A DNA stretch of 64,000 bases from CADDYT01 sp035294125 (GTDB lineage: Bacteria; Chloroflexota; Ktedonobacteria; Ktedonobacterales; Ktedonobacteraceae), in assembly GCA_035294125.1 (NCBI GenBank), contig DATGLM010000029.1, positions 124,001-188,000 of the forward strand, in the 5' to 3' direction. Shown piece by piece: positions 16,327 through 24,922 of this stretch. The notes beneath the pieces were generated by a model. The model was given only the letters and a program-made list of their open reading frames with translations. It was not told the DNA's origin and did not search any database. The translations under genes and the position numbers were made by a program. The stretch's first letter is position 1. The number at the start of each line of letters is the position of its first letter.

Positions 16327-18780
16327 ATGCAAGATGCTGCGATTGATAAGCTAACAAAGCTTATCTCTGATCCACGTCCCGAGGATAAAAAACCGCATCG
16401 AAAATTGCTACATCTACAATTTAGTCTGGAGGAGGGCTGGTTTTCCCTCTTCTTGCTCGCGACAGTCGTCTATAGCACCATCTGGAGCGTGCAGGCGGCC
16501 GGCTGGGTCGATCATCTCAACATCCTCACGCTGACAACGGCTCTGGGCCTCATTGCGGGTCTCATTGCATCCAAGCAACACCGCTTGCCGCCTTTCGCGG
16601 TTCACCTGATCGCCGTTGCGCTCGGCATTTTGATTGCTTTCTGGCAAACGGCAGGGGCGTTTTATAACGGCAGTACGGCTGCGCTGCTGCAGGGCATACA
16701 TAGCTGGCTGATCACAGCTCTTGCCGGTGGCTCTATCGAGAATGACTCCATCTTTCTCCTCTTTATCACTGCTCTCGGCTTCATTCTGGCCTATACCAGC
16801 GTCTGGCTCGTCTATCGTTTGCGCAGCCCCTGGCTTGCCGTTGTCGCCAATGCCGTCGTACTTCTTATCAATCTGAGTAATATCGCCCCCGGCTATACTC
16901 TTTTCCTGATTGTCTTTTTGATGGCTGCGTTGCTACTCCTGCTGCGCTTCCACCTGCGCGAATCGGTGTTGCGCTGGCAGCGGCAGGGGCTGCGTTACTC
17001 CGATGATCTGAGTTGGGATGTGATGCAGGCAGGCACCCTCATTTCCATCGGCATCCTGATCTTTTCCTGGCTCCTCCCCTGGGGCTATACCAATGCTCTT
17101 GCCGCGCAAATCTGGAATACCAGCTCCAACCCCTGGGTGCAGCTTGAAAATACCTGGGACCGCATCGTCTCGGTCAATGCGAGCTATAACCCTTCCAACC
17201 ACGGCAACTTCCGCGATACCCTGGTGCTGGCTGGCAATCCAAACCTGAATCATGATATTGTCTTCAAGGTGCAGAGCGATGATCCAGAGCAATATATTGA
17301 ATCCCTGAGCTACACGACCTATGATGGGCATGGTTGGTCGATTGGCCCGACAACGAGTACTACAGTAAACGCGAATCAGTCGATATTCAGCGAGACAGAT
17401 GTTTCGCGGCCCATCAAGCAAACTGTTACGGTAGTGAATTCGCCAGGTGAGCAGTACCCATATCTCTTTGGCTCACCACAAATTGCCTCGGTCAGCGTGC
17501 CTGCGTCTCTAGTAAGCACAAGAAGTAGTGATACGACGGTGGCATGGCTCCTGAAAGGTGGCGCTCTGGCAGCAGGGCAGAAATATACTGTCTATTCGTA
17601 TGTGTCGACTGCTCCTGTAGAAAGCCTGGAATCGGTGCCCCTCCCGGCTGATGCTCCACAGCTTCCCCCGGATTATGACGGGCAATATCCGCTGACCTAC
17701 TATGATCCGGGTATTGTCAGTACCTACACACAATTGCCATCAGGGCTTGATCCCAATATTCTTTTACTGGCTAAGCGAATCACCGCCCATGCATCGACGA
17801 TGTATGATAAGGCCGAGGCGCTGCAAGATTACTTTCGCAGCAATTTCACCTATGATTTGAATATTCAAGTACCACCGGGGCAGGAGCCTGTCTCCTGGTT
17901 CCTCTTCCGCAGTGGCAATAGAGGCTACTGCAACTACTTCGCCACCGCTTTTGCCATCATGGCGCGTGAGCTGGGGATGCCTGCGCGGGTGGTGGTAGGA
18001 TATACCAGTGGCACATTTGATAGCACTACCCACCAGGATATTATTCGTGGTACCGATGCTCACGCCTGGCCGCAAATCTACTTTGCTGGCTATGGCTGGA
18101 TTAATTTTGAGCCGTCGGCCAGTTTCTCCACCTTCAACCGCCCGTTGCCCGGCGAGTATTCTTCTACTACGCTGCCGTCCCTTCCAACGGGAAATTCGCT
18201 ACCTAAGTCATCGGCCAGGGGCAGGGGCTTTAGCCAGCTCCCGCAAGAGACGGGATCAGAAAGCGCGGTCAACGCTACTTCTCAGAGCCAGCAGGCACTG
18301 CGACAGCAGGTGGGGGCGTTTTTCGGCGGCTTCGTGCTGCTGGTGCTCTTCGCCTGTATCCTGTTTGGTCTCTGGTGGCAGCGCCTCTTCCGCCGTATGA
18401 CGCTGGTAAGACAGATTTACGGACGCATTTTATTAATGGCGAACTGGGCCGGTATAGAATTACAGCGCTCTCAGACTCCCTACGAATCTATGCATGTACT
18501 GGCGCAGGCTTCACCGGGTGACGCAGTGATTCTGGAACGGCTAGGAGATATCTACGTGCGCGAACTCTGGGCCGATCCGCGGAGTCCGGAGCATCCCATG
18601 CGCAGTGGCGAGGCAACGGAATTGCCATCGTTGTGGAAACGACTCCAGCCGCACCTCTTCCTATATGTGCTCAGGCATCCATACTTTTTACGGCGCCTGC
18701 CTGCCAGGATAACACGCTTTGTGCGTGCCCAATGGCGGCGCTCTCGCGCGCAGCGCCTCCTTGATGAGGAGGATATATAA
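16327..18780 (+). CDS. Transglutaminase-like membrane protein (TgpA type)
   Basis: 817 aa. About six N-terminal membrane segments (residues 35-250), an extracytoplasmic domain with a transglutaminase-like core, a single segment near residues 665-685 (FFGGFVLLVLFACILFGLWW), and a cytoplasmic DUF4129-like tail. The catalytic triad is visible: Cys in RGYCNYFATAFAIMAREL, His in DAHAWPQIYF, Asp/Glu in GWINFEPSASF. Architecture matches TgpA of Pseudomonas, also encoded beside MoxR and DUF58 proteins. Likely a cell-envelope transglutaminase or protease; substrate unknown. Last gene of the operon. Confidence 0.94.
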   Translation: MQDAAIDKLTKLISDPRPEDKKPHRKLLHLQFSLEEGWFSLFLLATVVYSTIWSVQAAGWVDHLNILTLTTALGLIAGLIASKQHRLPPFAVHLIAVALGILIAFWQTAGAFYNGSTAALLQGIHSWLITALAGGSIENDSIFLLFITALGFILAYTSVWLVYRLRSPWLAVVANAVVLLINLSNIAPGYTLFLIVFLMAALLLLLRFHLRESVLRWQRQGLRYSDDLSWDVMQAGTLISIGILIFSWLLPWGYTNALAAQIWNTSSNPWVQLENTWDRIVSVNASYNPSNHGNFRDTLVLAGNPNLNHDIVFKVQSDDPEQYIESLSYTTYDGHGWSIGPTTSTTVNANQSIFSETDVSRPIKQTVTVVNSPGEQYPYLFGSPQIASVSVPASLVSTRSSDTTVAWLLKGGALAAGQKYTVYSYVSTAPVESLESVPLPADAPQLPPDYDGQYPLTYYDPGIVSTYTQLPSGLDPNILLLAKRITAHASTMYDKAEALQDYFRSNFTYDLNIQVPPGQEPVSWFLFRSGNRGYCNYFATAFAIMARELGMPARVVVGYTSGTFDSTTHQDIIRGTDAHAWPQIYFAGYGWINFEPSASFSTFNRPLPGEYSSTTLPSLPTGNSLPKSSARGRGFSQLPQETGSESAVNATSQSQQALRQQVGAFFGGFVLLVLFACILFGLWWQRLFRRMTLVRQIYGRILLMANWAGIELQRSQTPYESMHVLAQASPGDAVILERLGDIYVRELWADPRSPEHPMRSGEATELPSLWKRLQPHLFLYVLRHPYFLRRLPARITRFVRAQWRRSRAQRLLDEEDI

Positions 18781-18870
18781 GTGTCGCCGGAAAACGGTGA
18801 TCCCGCTTCGCCAGAAAGTCGAACAGACCGGACATGCTGAGAAGAAAGTCCGTTTTTGACCGTAGTAGAC

Positions 18871-18899
18871 TTGACCAGATGAGTAAACTTTCGTACACT
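18871..18899 (+). promoter_or_regulatory. Promoter of small hypothetical gene
   Basis: TTGACC (18871-18876), 17 nt, TACACT (18894-18899). Transcription would start near 18906, which rules out the upstream in-frame starts and supports the ATG at 18972 for the next gene. Confidence 0.65.
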
Positions 18900-18971
18900 A
18901 TATTCGCAGCCGAGCCTGAGGGCCGGTTTGTTCTCATGCTCAGATTGCTTATGAAAGAGGGTCAAGAAGCT

Positions 18972-19343
18972 ATGGTAAAGAACGCGACTCAAGAAGATGG
19001 TGAGACCTATTCACTGGCTCAGGTGAGCCAGACACAGGCAGTTGAAATTGCCGGAGCAGCCCCTATCCGTTTGCAGAAACTCGACCTCGCCCGGCACAGC
19101 GTGACTGCCCCCGATGGCAGGCAATATGTAGTGGCAACTTTCGATGATACTCGTGTCGGAAATGGATATATCACCGCCGTCTATCCACAGCAGAGTGGGT
19201 ACCTAACGCTCTACCGCCTGGTTATCTGTGAGTACAGCAGCGAGAACCCGCAGGAAGCAGTGCGGCGCCATATCGAACTGGCGCAGGCCATCCAGCAGGG
19301 GCGCTTGAATGACTACCGCAACAACGTGATCTACCATGCCTAG
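18972..19343 (+). CDS. Conserved-looking hypothetical protein, 123 aa
   Basis: Not recognised. 123 aa from the ATG at 18972, chosen because a good promoter lies at 18871-18899; the frame is open back to 18834. The sequence is soluble and of mixed alpha/beta character: APIRLQKLDLARHSVTAPDG, then GRQYVVATFDDTRVGNGYIT and LYRLVICEYSSENP, ending in an amphipathic helix (AVRRHIELAQAIQQGRLNDY). No cysteines suggest a metal site. It has its own promoter and a strong terminator, so it is a single-gene unit. Confidence 0.65.
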   Translation: MVKNATQEDGETYSLAQVSQTQAVEIAGAAPIRLQKLDLARHSVTAPDGRQYVVATFDDTRVGNGYITAVYPQQSGYLTLYRLVICEYSSENPQEAVRRHIELAQAIQQGRLNDYRNNVIYHA

Positions 19344-19371
19344 ATAGGTATGGACAATCAGGTATCCAGAG

Positions 19372-19416
19372 AAAAGGAAAGCAAGATGATCCTTCAATAA
19401 ACTTGCTTTCCTTTTT
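19372..19416 (+). terminator. Rho-independent terminator
   Basis: AAAAGGAAAGCAAG (19372-19385) pairs perfectly with CTTGCTTTCCTTTT (19402-19415); the U-run is built into the 3' arm. It closes the 123-aa hypothetical gene. Confidence 0.75.
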
Positions 19417-19444
19417 ATCTGTCAAATGTTGCTCATTCTGGTCC

Positions 19445-19474
19445 TTTACACAGCCGTAGTATTTCGTGTATCAT
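19445..19474 (+). promoter_or_regulatory. Promoter of marR
   Basis: TTTACA (19445-19450), 18 nt, TATCAT (19469-19474). The MarR gene starts at 19510. The TTAGATTGTCAAAGTAA stretch just downstream could be an autoregulatory operator, but its symmetry is poor. Confidence 0.55.
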
Positions 19475-19509
19475 ATAGTTAGATTGTCAAAGTAACCAGG
19501 GAGAACTAG

Positions 19510-20001
19510 ATGGAACGGGAACCGTTGCCAGACAAGGCACGGTTGGCTGAGGCACTGCTCGATATTGTTCCCGGATTATTGCGTCGCGTGGGCGCGGATG
19601 TGCCGCTTGAAGGGACCGGCGCGGGCGCGGAAAGCGCGCAGGGGTGGCGTGACGTGGCGGAATTGCGTGCGACACCGGGTCAGCTCTCGCTGCTTGGTAT
19701 CCTGGTTGAACATGGACGCTGTACAATGCAGGAACTGGCGGAGCACCTTGCTGTGACTCCGCCCACAGCAACCGCGATGGTCAAACGATTATTGGCGCAG
19801 GGGTACGTAGAACGCGCCCACGACGAGTCTGACTGGCGTACCGTGTGGGTCAAGCCAACCGAGTCTGGCTGCCGGGCGGTGACCGTTTTCCAGCAAGCAA
19901 GGTTGGCTTCACTGGAAAGCCGGTTAGATCACCTGAGCGATGAGGAACGCGCCAGTATACTCGCCGCGCTGCCCGCGTTGCGCCACCTGATTGAAGTCTA
20001 G
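19510..20001 (+). CDS. MarR-family transcriptional regulator
   Basis: 163 aa. The winged helix is GQLSLLGILVEHGRCTMQEL (about residues 57-76), then AEHLAVTPPTATAMVKRLLAQGYVERAHDESDWRTVWVKPTESG, with the family wing motif R..D.SDWR. MarR proteins sense phenolic or drug-like ligands and usually repress a linked exporter. The next gene, 80 nt downstream on the same strand, is a 14-helix exporter, so repression of it by this protein is a fair inference. GGGAGAAC precedes the ATG. Confidence 0.93.
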   Translation: MEREPLPDKARLAEALLDIVPGLLRRVGADVPLEGTGAGAESAQGWRDVAELRATPGQLSLLGILVEHGRCTMQELAEHLAVTPPTATAMVKRLLAQGYVERAHDESDWRTVWVKPTESGCRAVTVFQQARLASLESRLDHLSDEERASILAALPALRHLIEV

Positions 20002-20081
20002 TCACCCATCCTTTCGTGTAGTGCGTTTATCGGGTTTTTTGCTCGACCTATGCAAAAACATATTTTCTGTGGAAGGAACAT

Positions 20082-21626
20082 ATGAAATATCAATCTCCAT
20101 CTTCAGATTCGTCTGCCCTGTTACAGCCAGAGACGGGACAGGCACAAGCGCCCCGAGACGATGGCTACCAGTGGGTAGCGCTTTCCGTAACAACGGTTGG
20201 AGCGCTGCTGGCCTCCATCCAGGGTTCTGCCCTGCTGATTGCGCTGCCCAACATCATGAGCGAACTGCATGCCGGATTCCTCACAATCATGTGGGTCTTG
20301 TTAGGCTATCTGCTGGTGACGACGGTGCTAACGCCGGTGATTGGGCGTCTGGCCGATATGTGGGGGCGCAAACGTCTCTACAACAGCGGCTATGTCATGT
20401 TCGTCGTCGGGTCGCTGATCGCGGGTCTGTCGCAGCCACAATTTCACGCCAATGATATGATCGTCGGGCGCGTGATTCAGGGTATCGGCGGCGCGCTGCT
20501 CCTCACGAATAGCACTGCGATTGTGACGGATGCCTTCCGCAAGGGACAGGTTGGCCTGGGTCTGGGCGTCAACCAGATAGCGGGCGCGGCGGGTTTCCTG
20601 ATCGGCCCCATTATCGGTGGTTTGCTGACCGAGGCGTCGTGGCGCTGGGTCTTCCTGTTCAACGTTCCCATCGGCCTGTTTGGAGCGGTCTGGGCTTTCT
20701 GGCGCTTGCGCGAACCTGTGCGCCTGGCGGCACACCAGCACATGGACTGGTTCGGCAGCGTCACTCTGACAGTTGGCTTGACCGGCCTGCTGCTCGCGCT
20801 CAGCATGATGGCCTTTCCTATGCTGCCGCAGCCGGTGGTTACAACCTTCCTCGTTGTCGGTATTGTTGCCCTGCTGCTCTTTATCCTGATAGAGCCGCGC
20901 ATCAAGGAACCGATGGTGCAGTTGCGCCTCTTCCGCAGCAGGTTGTTCGCGCTGGCAAACCTGAGCGGCTTGCTCAATGGTATCGCCCGTGGCGCGGTTC
21001 TCTTCCTGCTCATCTTCTTCCTGCAAGGCCCCTACGGCAAAGACCCGCTGACGGCAGGCTTGATGCTGGCACCCTTCGGCGCGGCCTTCATGATCGTCGG
21101 CCCTATCAGTGGGCGTCTCTCCGACTTTGTCGGTTCGCGCGTGCTCGCTCCCCTGGGGCTGGGCATCTCCGCCATTGGTCTGTTTGGCCTCTCCACCGTG
21201 GGAGCAACCACGCCCTACTGGCTGCTCTCGCTCTACATGGTGCTGATGGGTGGTGGTTCCGGCCTCTTTGCTTCGCCAAACACCAACGCCATCATGTCGT
21301 CGGTTGTGCCGGGAATGCGCGGTGCGGCGGCTGGTATTCTCAGTATGCTCAACAACACAGGACAGATGCTGAGTATTGCCATCGTCTTCCCGCTTGCCCT
21401 CAGCGCCGTGCCTATCGCGGCCATGATGCAGGTCTTCATCTACGGTGGCGGCATGAGCCAGTTCCCGACGGCGCTGGCCCTCTTCCTGCACGGTCTGCAC
21501 CAGGCCTTCCTCGTCTCCTTCGGCCTGAGCGTCGCCGCCATGATCGTTGCCGCCCTGCGCCCCTCGCACCGCCCGGCTGCAATCACTGCTGAGAACCCGG
21601 TGGTGGCTTCTACGAAAGAGGCGTAG
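20082..21626 (+). CDS. MFS drug exporter, DHA2 (14-helix) family
   Basis: 514 aa with about 14 membrane segments, matching EmrB/QacA exporters. Motif A is GRLADMWGRKRLYNSG (about residues 88-103). Motif C-like segments are GLGVNQIAGAAGFLIGPIIGG (about 161-181) and the glycine-rich NVPIGLFGA that follows the Trp-rich turn SWRWVFLF. It lies directly after marR, the usual arrangement for MarR-controlled efflux. GGAAGGAAC precedes the ATG. Expected in the cytoplasmic membrane, proton-driven; substrate unknown. Confidence 0.94.
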   Translation: MKYQSPSSDSSALLQPETGQAQAPRDDGYQWVALSVTTVGALLASIQGSALLIALPNIMSELHAGFLTIMWVLLGYLLVTTVLTPVIGRLADMWGRKRLYNSGYVMFVVGSLIAGLSQPQFHANDMIVGRVIQGIGGALLLTNSTAIVTDAFRKGQVGLGLGVNQIAGAAGFLIGPIIGGLLTEASWRWVFLFNVPIGLFGAVWAFWRLREPVRLAAHQHMDWFGSVTLTVGLTGLLLALSMMAFPMLPQPVVTTFLVVGIVALLLFILIEPRIKEPMVQLRLFRSRLFALANLSGLLNGIARGAVLFLLIFFLQGPYGKDPLTAGLMLAPFGAAFMIVGPISGRLSDFVGSRVLAPLGLGISAIGLFGLSTVGATTPYWLLSLYMVLMGGGSGLFASPNTNAIMSSVVPGMRGAAAGILSMLNNTGQMLSIAIVFPLALSAVPIAAMMQVFIYGGGMSQFPTALALFLHGLHQAFLVSFGLSVAAMIVAALRPSHRPAAITAENPVVASTKEA

Positions 21627-21655
21627 TTTTCGTTGCAGGGCTTATAGCCAGCAGG

Positions 21656-21694
21656 AAACAGGAATCAGACTGCTGAATGGTCTGATTCCTGTTT
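21656..21694 (+). terminator. Rho-independent terminator
   Basis: AAACAGGAATCAGAC (21656-21670), 9-nt loop, GTCTGATTCCTGTTT (21680-21694), then further Ts. A perfect 15-bp stem ending the MarR-exporter unit. Confidence 0.85.
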
Positions 21695-21824
21695 TTTACA
21701 ACGTGGCATTTTTGGGCTTGCGGTGAAGAGATGATTGTCAACCGGCGAGAAACATGGGATAATGCAGGCAGAGAAGCGGTTTAAATAGCATGAGATTCGT
21801 TGGTGCTTTTGTGCGATGAGTCAA

Positions 21825-21877
21825 CCGTCCTATCAGAGGACGGCTTGCTTGACGAAGACGTTTGTTTAGGGTACTGT
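21825..21877 (+). promoter_or_regulatory. Promoter with upstream hairpin
   Basis: TTGACG (21849-21854), 17 nt, TACTGT (21872-21877) upstream of the zinc-ribbon gene. The 7-bp hairpin CCGTCCT/AGGACGG (21825-21843) lies just upstream of the -35 and may be an operator. The remaining gap (21695-21824) shows nothing I recognise. Confidence 0.55.
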
Positions 21878-21943
21878 AGAGACTGGAGAGTCAGAGATAG
21901 GTTGCTGACCTGATGCTATCAGATTTGATTGAGGAGAGGTGCT

Positions 21944-23635
21944 GTGGAGATTACCTGTACGCAATGCGGGGCAAGGCTGCCGCGTGAGAATGCTCGCTAT
22001 TGTAATAACTGTGGAAGTCTGCTCTCTTCCCGCTCCTCTGCTTCTCTGTCTTCCTCGCTTGTACAGGGGTCAGCCCCCTCGCCGTCTGCGGGCAATCCAC
22101 AAAATGGAGGCGGGAGCAGACCTCCACTACGCGAACAGATTGCGCAACAGCCTCCGGCGCGTTCACCACGTCAATCCTCGCCGGACTATCCACCTTCCTG
22201 GATGAATGAGTTGGAGCGGGATGGCCGCAGGAGAATACAGGGCGATCCTTTGAGGATGAAAAGGTCAATGGAGGCGGCAAACGAGCAGCGATGGGGCAGT
22301 GTGTCTGATGCTCCCGTGTTGAGGCAGCGGGAGAAGCCGCTCTCGCAGGTCAGAGAGAGCGCGATTGAAGCGCCATTACCATTACAAGAACTGACATCAT
22401 CTGGACAGGATGTAGCTGAAAGACCAACGCAGGCCCAGGTTCCCACAGCCGGTCCGGTGCGGCGTCCTGTTTCTCCAACGACTGGCCCCGCCGCCCGTGA
22501 ACTCCGTCAACTGCGCGTCAAAGTATGGCCGCAGGAGGATCTCACTGAAAGTACACAGCCCGAAAAAGAGCGGAAAAGCGTGGAAAGTACACTTCCTGAA
22601 AGGAGTACGTACTCTGAAACAGGAACAGCCACAGATACAGCCCTTGATGATTTGCCAACACGGCCACTGATGGCTAATCCGTCCACTCCTCCGCCGCAGC
22701 GTGCCGTTACCCCTTCCCAGGCAGAAGAGTCACAGGAAAGCGCACCCCGCGATGTAGATCAATTGGACACTACTCCACTGATAGCACCAGTCTCCAGCCA
22801 GAACCAGAAGCGGCCCGCTGCTGCGCCAACACCTCTACCCGTTGTTCGGGCGGAGCCGGTTGAGCAGCGATTCAGGCAGGCAGCGGAAAGAGGAAATTCG
22901 ATCAGTCGGTCGCCGCTGCATTCGTCACAGCCGGTAACGCCGCCTTCCCGTTCCGCTGTGCAGCCACAGCCCGCGCTGGGACGGATTGCGCAGCATCCCA
23001 TTTCTCCTGTACCGCCGCTGGCTCCTGCTCAGGAGGGCAGGCAGGGGTCTGCCATGCCGCTTCCCGCGAAAACAGAGACGCCGCGCCAGACAAAGCGGAG
23101 CGGTCGAACGCCTGTGCTGGCGGTGTTGGTGGTGCTGGCTGTCCTTATCATTGGTGGCCTGGCCGGCTGGATTATTGCCTTCCATCCTTTTACCGTTCCG
23201 GCGGTGACTCAGCCCCAACAGATTTTCTCTAACACTCAACTGGGTTTCTCGGTACTCTATCCCAGTGGATGGACGGCGCAGACGAATCCTGGCAAGGGGA
23301 CCGTGCTCTTCTCCGATAGTAGCCATACCGGGCAGGTTGAAATTGCGGTCACTGCGAGCAGCGTTGGCCTGAGCCAGTCTCTCTCAAAAGAGGAAGCGCA
23401 GCTTGGCCTGACAGGCATCAAGTCAGAAACCCCACTCTTATTTGCCGGGACATCCTGGCAGCGGGTGCAGGGAAGCATGCAGGTATCGGGAGCCAATTAT
23501 ACTGCTGTGTTGCTGGCAGTCATGCACGGCAGTCATATCTACACCATCATACAGATGGCTCCTCAAGTGACCTATGCGGACGAAGACCATCTTATCTTCT
23601 CTTCTATGCGCTCGTCATTCACATTTCTGGCGTGA
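21944..23635 (+). CDS. Zinc-ribbon, Ser/Pro-rich linker, single-span membrane protein
   Basis: 563 aa from GTG 21944, which has GGAGAGG 5 nt upstream. Order of parts: an N-terminal zinc ribbon CTQCGARL...YCNNCG (about residues 5-25); a 370-residue low-complexity linker rich in Ser, Pro, Gln and Arg; one membrane segment VLAVLVVLAVLIIGGLAGWI (about 395-414); and an extracytoplasmic domain from FSNTQLGFSVLYPSGW to the end, which resembles the PsbP/Mog1-type fold found in actinobacterial and Chloroflexota lipoproteins. The layout resembles the gene at 59063. Topology suggests a cytoplasmic zinc ribbon connected to an outer sensor or binding domain. Function unknown. Confidence 0.82.
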   Translation: MEITCTQCGARLPRENARYCNNCGSLLSSRSSASLSSSLVQGSAPSPSAGNPQNGGGSRPPLREQIAQQPPARSPRQSSPDYPPSWMNELERDGRRRIQGDPLRMKRSMEAANEQRWGSVSDAPVLRQREKPLSQVRESAIEAPLPLQELTSSGQDVAERPTQAQVPTAGPVRRPVSPTTGPAARELRQLRVKVWPQEDLTESTQPEKERKSVESTLPERSTYSETGTATDTALDDLPTRPLMANPSTPPPQRAVTPSQAEESQESAPRDVDQLDTTPLIAPVSSQNQKRPAAAPTPLPVVRAEPVEQRFRQAAERGNSISRSPLHSSQPVTPPSRSAVQPQPALGRIAQHPISPVPPLAPAQEGRQGSAMPLPAKTETPRQTKRSGRTPVLAVLVVLAVLIIGGLAGWIIAFHPFTVPAVTQPQQIFSNTQLGFSVLYPSGWTAQTNPGKGTVLFSDSSHTGQVEIAVTASSVGLSQSLSKEEAQLGLTGIKSETPLLFAGTSWQRVQGSMQVSGANYTAVLLAVMHGSHIYTIIQMAPQVTYADEDHLIFSSMRSSFTFLA

Positions 23636-23678
23636 ATATTGACCTTTTCCCCTCTAGGATTGCACGCGCGGGTTATGG

Positions 23679-23873
23679 TATAATTTGCCCGGATAGATGG
23701 GCAAGGAAGCTTAGAAAGTTGTAGGCAATTTTCCTATCCTGGCATGCCATCCTGAACGCAGGATGTTGCAGCCCAGTACGCCGACAGGGATATGATACCT
23801 GTCTTCATGCACTCGGAAATACGAAGAAAGGAGAGCGCAGCGAGAAAGCTGGCTGCGCGTAGATAGGATTTCT
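23679..23873 (+). ncRNA. Structured leader RNA with serial hairpins
   Basis: An extended -10 (TGG-TATAAT, TATAAT at 23679-23684) is followed by four clear hairpins before the next start codon: TTGCCC/GGGCAA (23685-23704), CATCCTG/CAGGATG (23748-23765, loop AACG), GACAGG/CCTGTC (23783-23803) and GCGCAGC/GCTGCGC (23835-23858). The first helix lies almost at the expected transcript start, so the true start may be slightly downstream. No known riboswitch class is recognised. It may be a cis-regulatory leader of the 115-aa gene or an independent small RNA. Confidence 0.4.
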
Positions 23874-24221
23874 ATGGAAGACATTCGTTTTGAGCGCCAT
23901 TTTCGCACCACCTCCTCCGAGGGCTACTATATTATGGAAGGTTCCAGCCCGCAGACCAGCAACCGGCTCGGCACTGTCGACATTCACTTTACTGCCACTG
24001 CCGTGCATGGGACATTGATTCTTGAGCGTGAGCTTGAAGAGGCTGATGTCGCCAAGCTGATTGAGCAGATCGATGAGGACCTGGTGCTTTCAGCCGATGT
24101 GCCCCGTGATGATTTCCTGGTAAGCGTCTACGTTGGCAAGGATGTTGGCTTCTATAGCGACGAATATTTTGCTGAGGAGAGCGAGAGCGGTAGCGGCTTC
24201 GGCCTGGACGACGAAGAGTAA
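23874..24221 (+). CDS. Small acidic hypothetical protein, 115 aa
   Basis: Not recognised. Starts at 23874 with AGGA upstream and behind an unusual structured leader. A beta-rich N-terminal half (GTVDIHFTATAVHGTLILER) leads to a helix-strand section with ADVAKLIEQIDEDLVLSADV and DDFLVSVYVGKDVGFYSDEY. The last 15 residues are Glu/Ser/Gly/Asp-rich. No cysteine, signal peptide or membrane segment, so probably cytosolic. The base composition is like its neighbours. It is convergent with the response-regulator gene. Confidence 0.75.
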   Translation: MEDIRFERHFRTTSSEGYYIMEGSSPQTSNRLGTVDIHFTATAVHGTLILERELEEADVAKLIEQIDEDLVLSADVPRDDFLVSVYVGKDVGFYSDEYFAEESESGSGFGLDDEE

Positions 24222-24246
24222 GTCGCTAGAACACGCTCTCTTGATG

Positions 24247-24897
24247 TCAGTCTTCTAGCAGGCCGCGCCGTATCGCATATTTTACCAGCTCGGCGCGGCT
24301 ATGCAGGTTCAGTTTATCCATGATATGGGTACGATGGGTATCCACCGTCTTGGGGCTGATGATCAGACGTTCCGCGATCTGGTTATTGGTGTAGCCCTCG
24401 GCCACTAGCTTCAGGATTTCGCGCTCGCGTTCCGTCAGGCTGCTATAGCTATCTTTTTCCTCTCCTGAGCGCACACGCTGCAAGTAATCTCCGACCATTA
24501 CCGACTGCGCGGCAGGCGAGAGATAAAACTGCCCGCTTTGTATGACACGCAAGGCGGAGATCAGATCTGTATCGGCCGCCTCTTTGAGCATGTAGCCCGA
24601 AGCTCCAGCCCGCAGCGCCTGGAAAACGTATTCGTCGTTTTCATGCATAGTGAGCATCAGCACTTTGATCTCCGGCTGCAGCTTCTTAATCTGCTTCGTC
24701 GCTTCGATGCCGTTCATATCGGGCATAGTAATATCCATCAGGACGATGTCAGGCAGCAGGCGTTGAGCTTCGAGGATGGCCTGTCGGCCATCGTGGGCCT
24801 CGCCGATTACTTCCATATCGGGCTGCGCATTCAGCATCATTTTTAAACCGGCCCGCAGGATGGTGTGGTCATCCGCGAGCAAGATATGAATAGTCAT
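24247..24897 (-). CDS. NarL/FixJ-type response regulator
   Basis: 216 aa. Receiver domain at the N-terminus: acidic pair in LLADDHTILRAGL, phospho-acceptor Asp in DIVLMDITMPDMNG (near residue 54), Lys in YMLKEAADTD. C-terminal LuxR-type helix-turn-helix: LTEREREILKLVAEGYTNNQIAERL and SPKTVDTHRTHIMDKLNL. It lies 25 nt downstream of a sensor kinase gene of the matching class, so the two form a two-component system. Targets are unknown. Confidence 0.96.
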   Translation of the reverse strand: MTIHILLADDHTILRAGLKMMLNAQPDMEVIGEAHDGRQAILEAQRLLPDIVLMDITMPDMNGIEATKQIKKLQPEIKVLMLTMHENDEYVFQALRAGASGYMLKEAADTDLISALRVIQSGQFYLSPAAQSVMVGDYLQRVRSGEEKDSYSSLTEREREILKLVAEGYTNNQIAERLIISPKTVDTHRTHIMDKLNLHSRAELVKYAIRRGLLED

Positions 24898-24922
24898 TGG
24901 TTCTTAAAAATCCCGTTCTCAA

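Noticed and set aside
20328..21569. A 413-codon minus-strand frame across the DHA2 exporter
   Set aside because: Antisense of a clear membrane transporter; composition (His, Gln, Arg, Glu-rich) is a typical shadow of hydrophobic codons.
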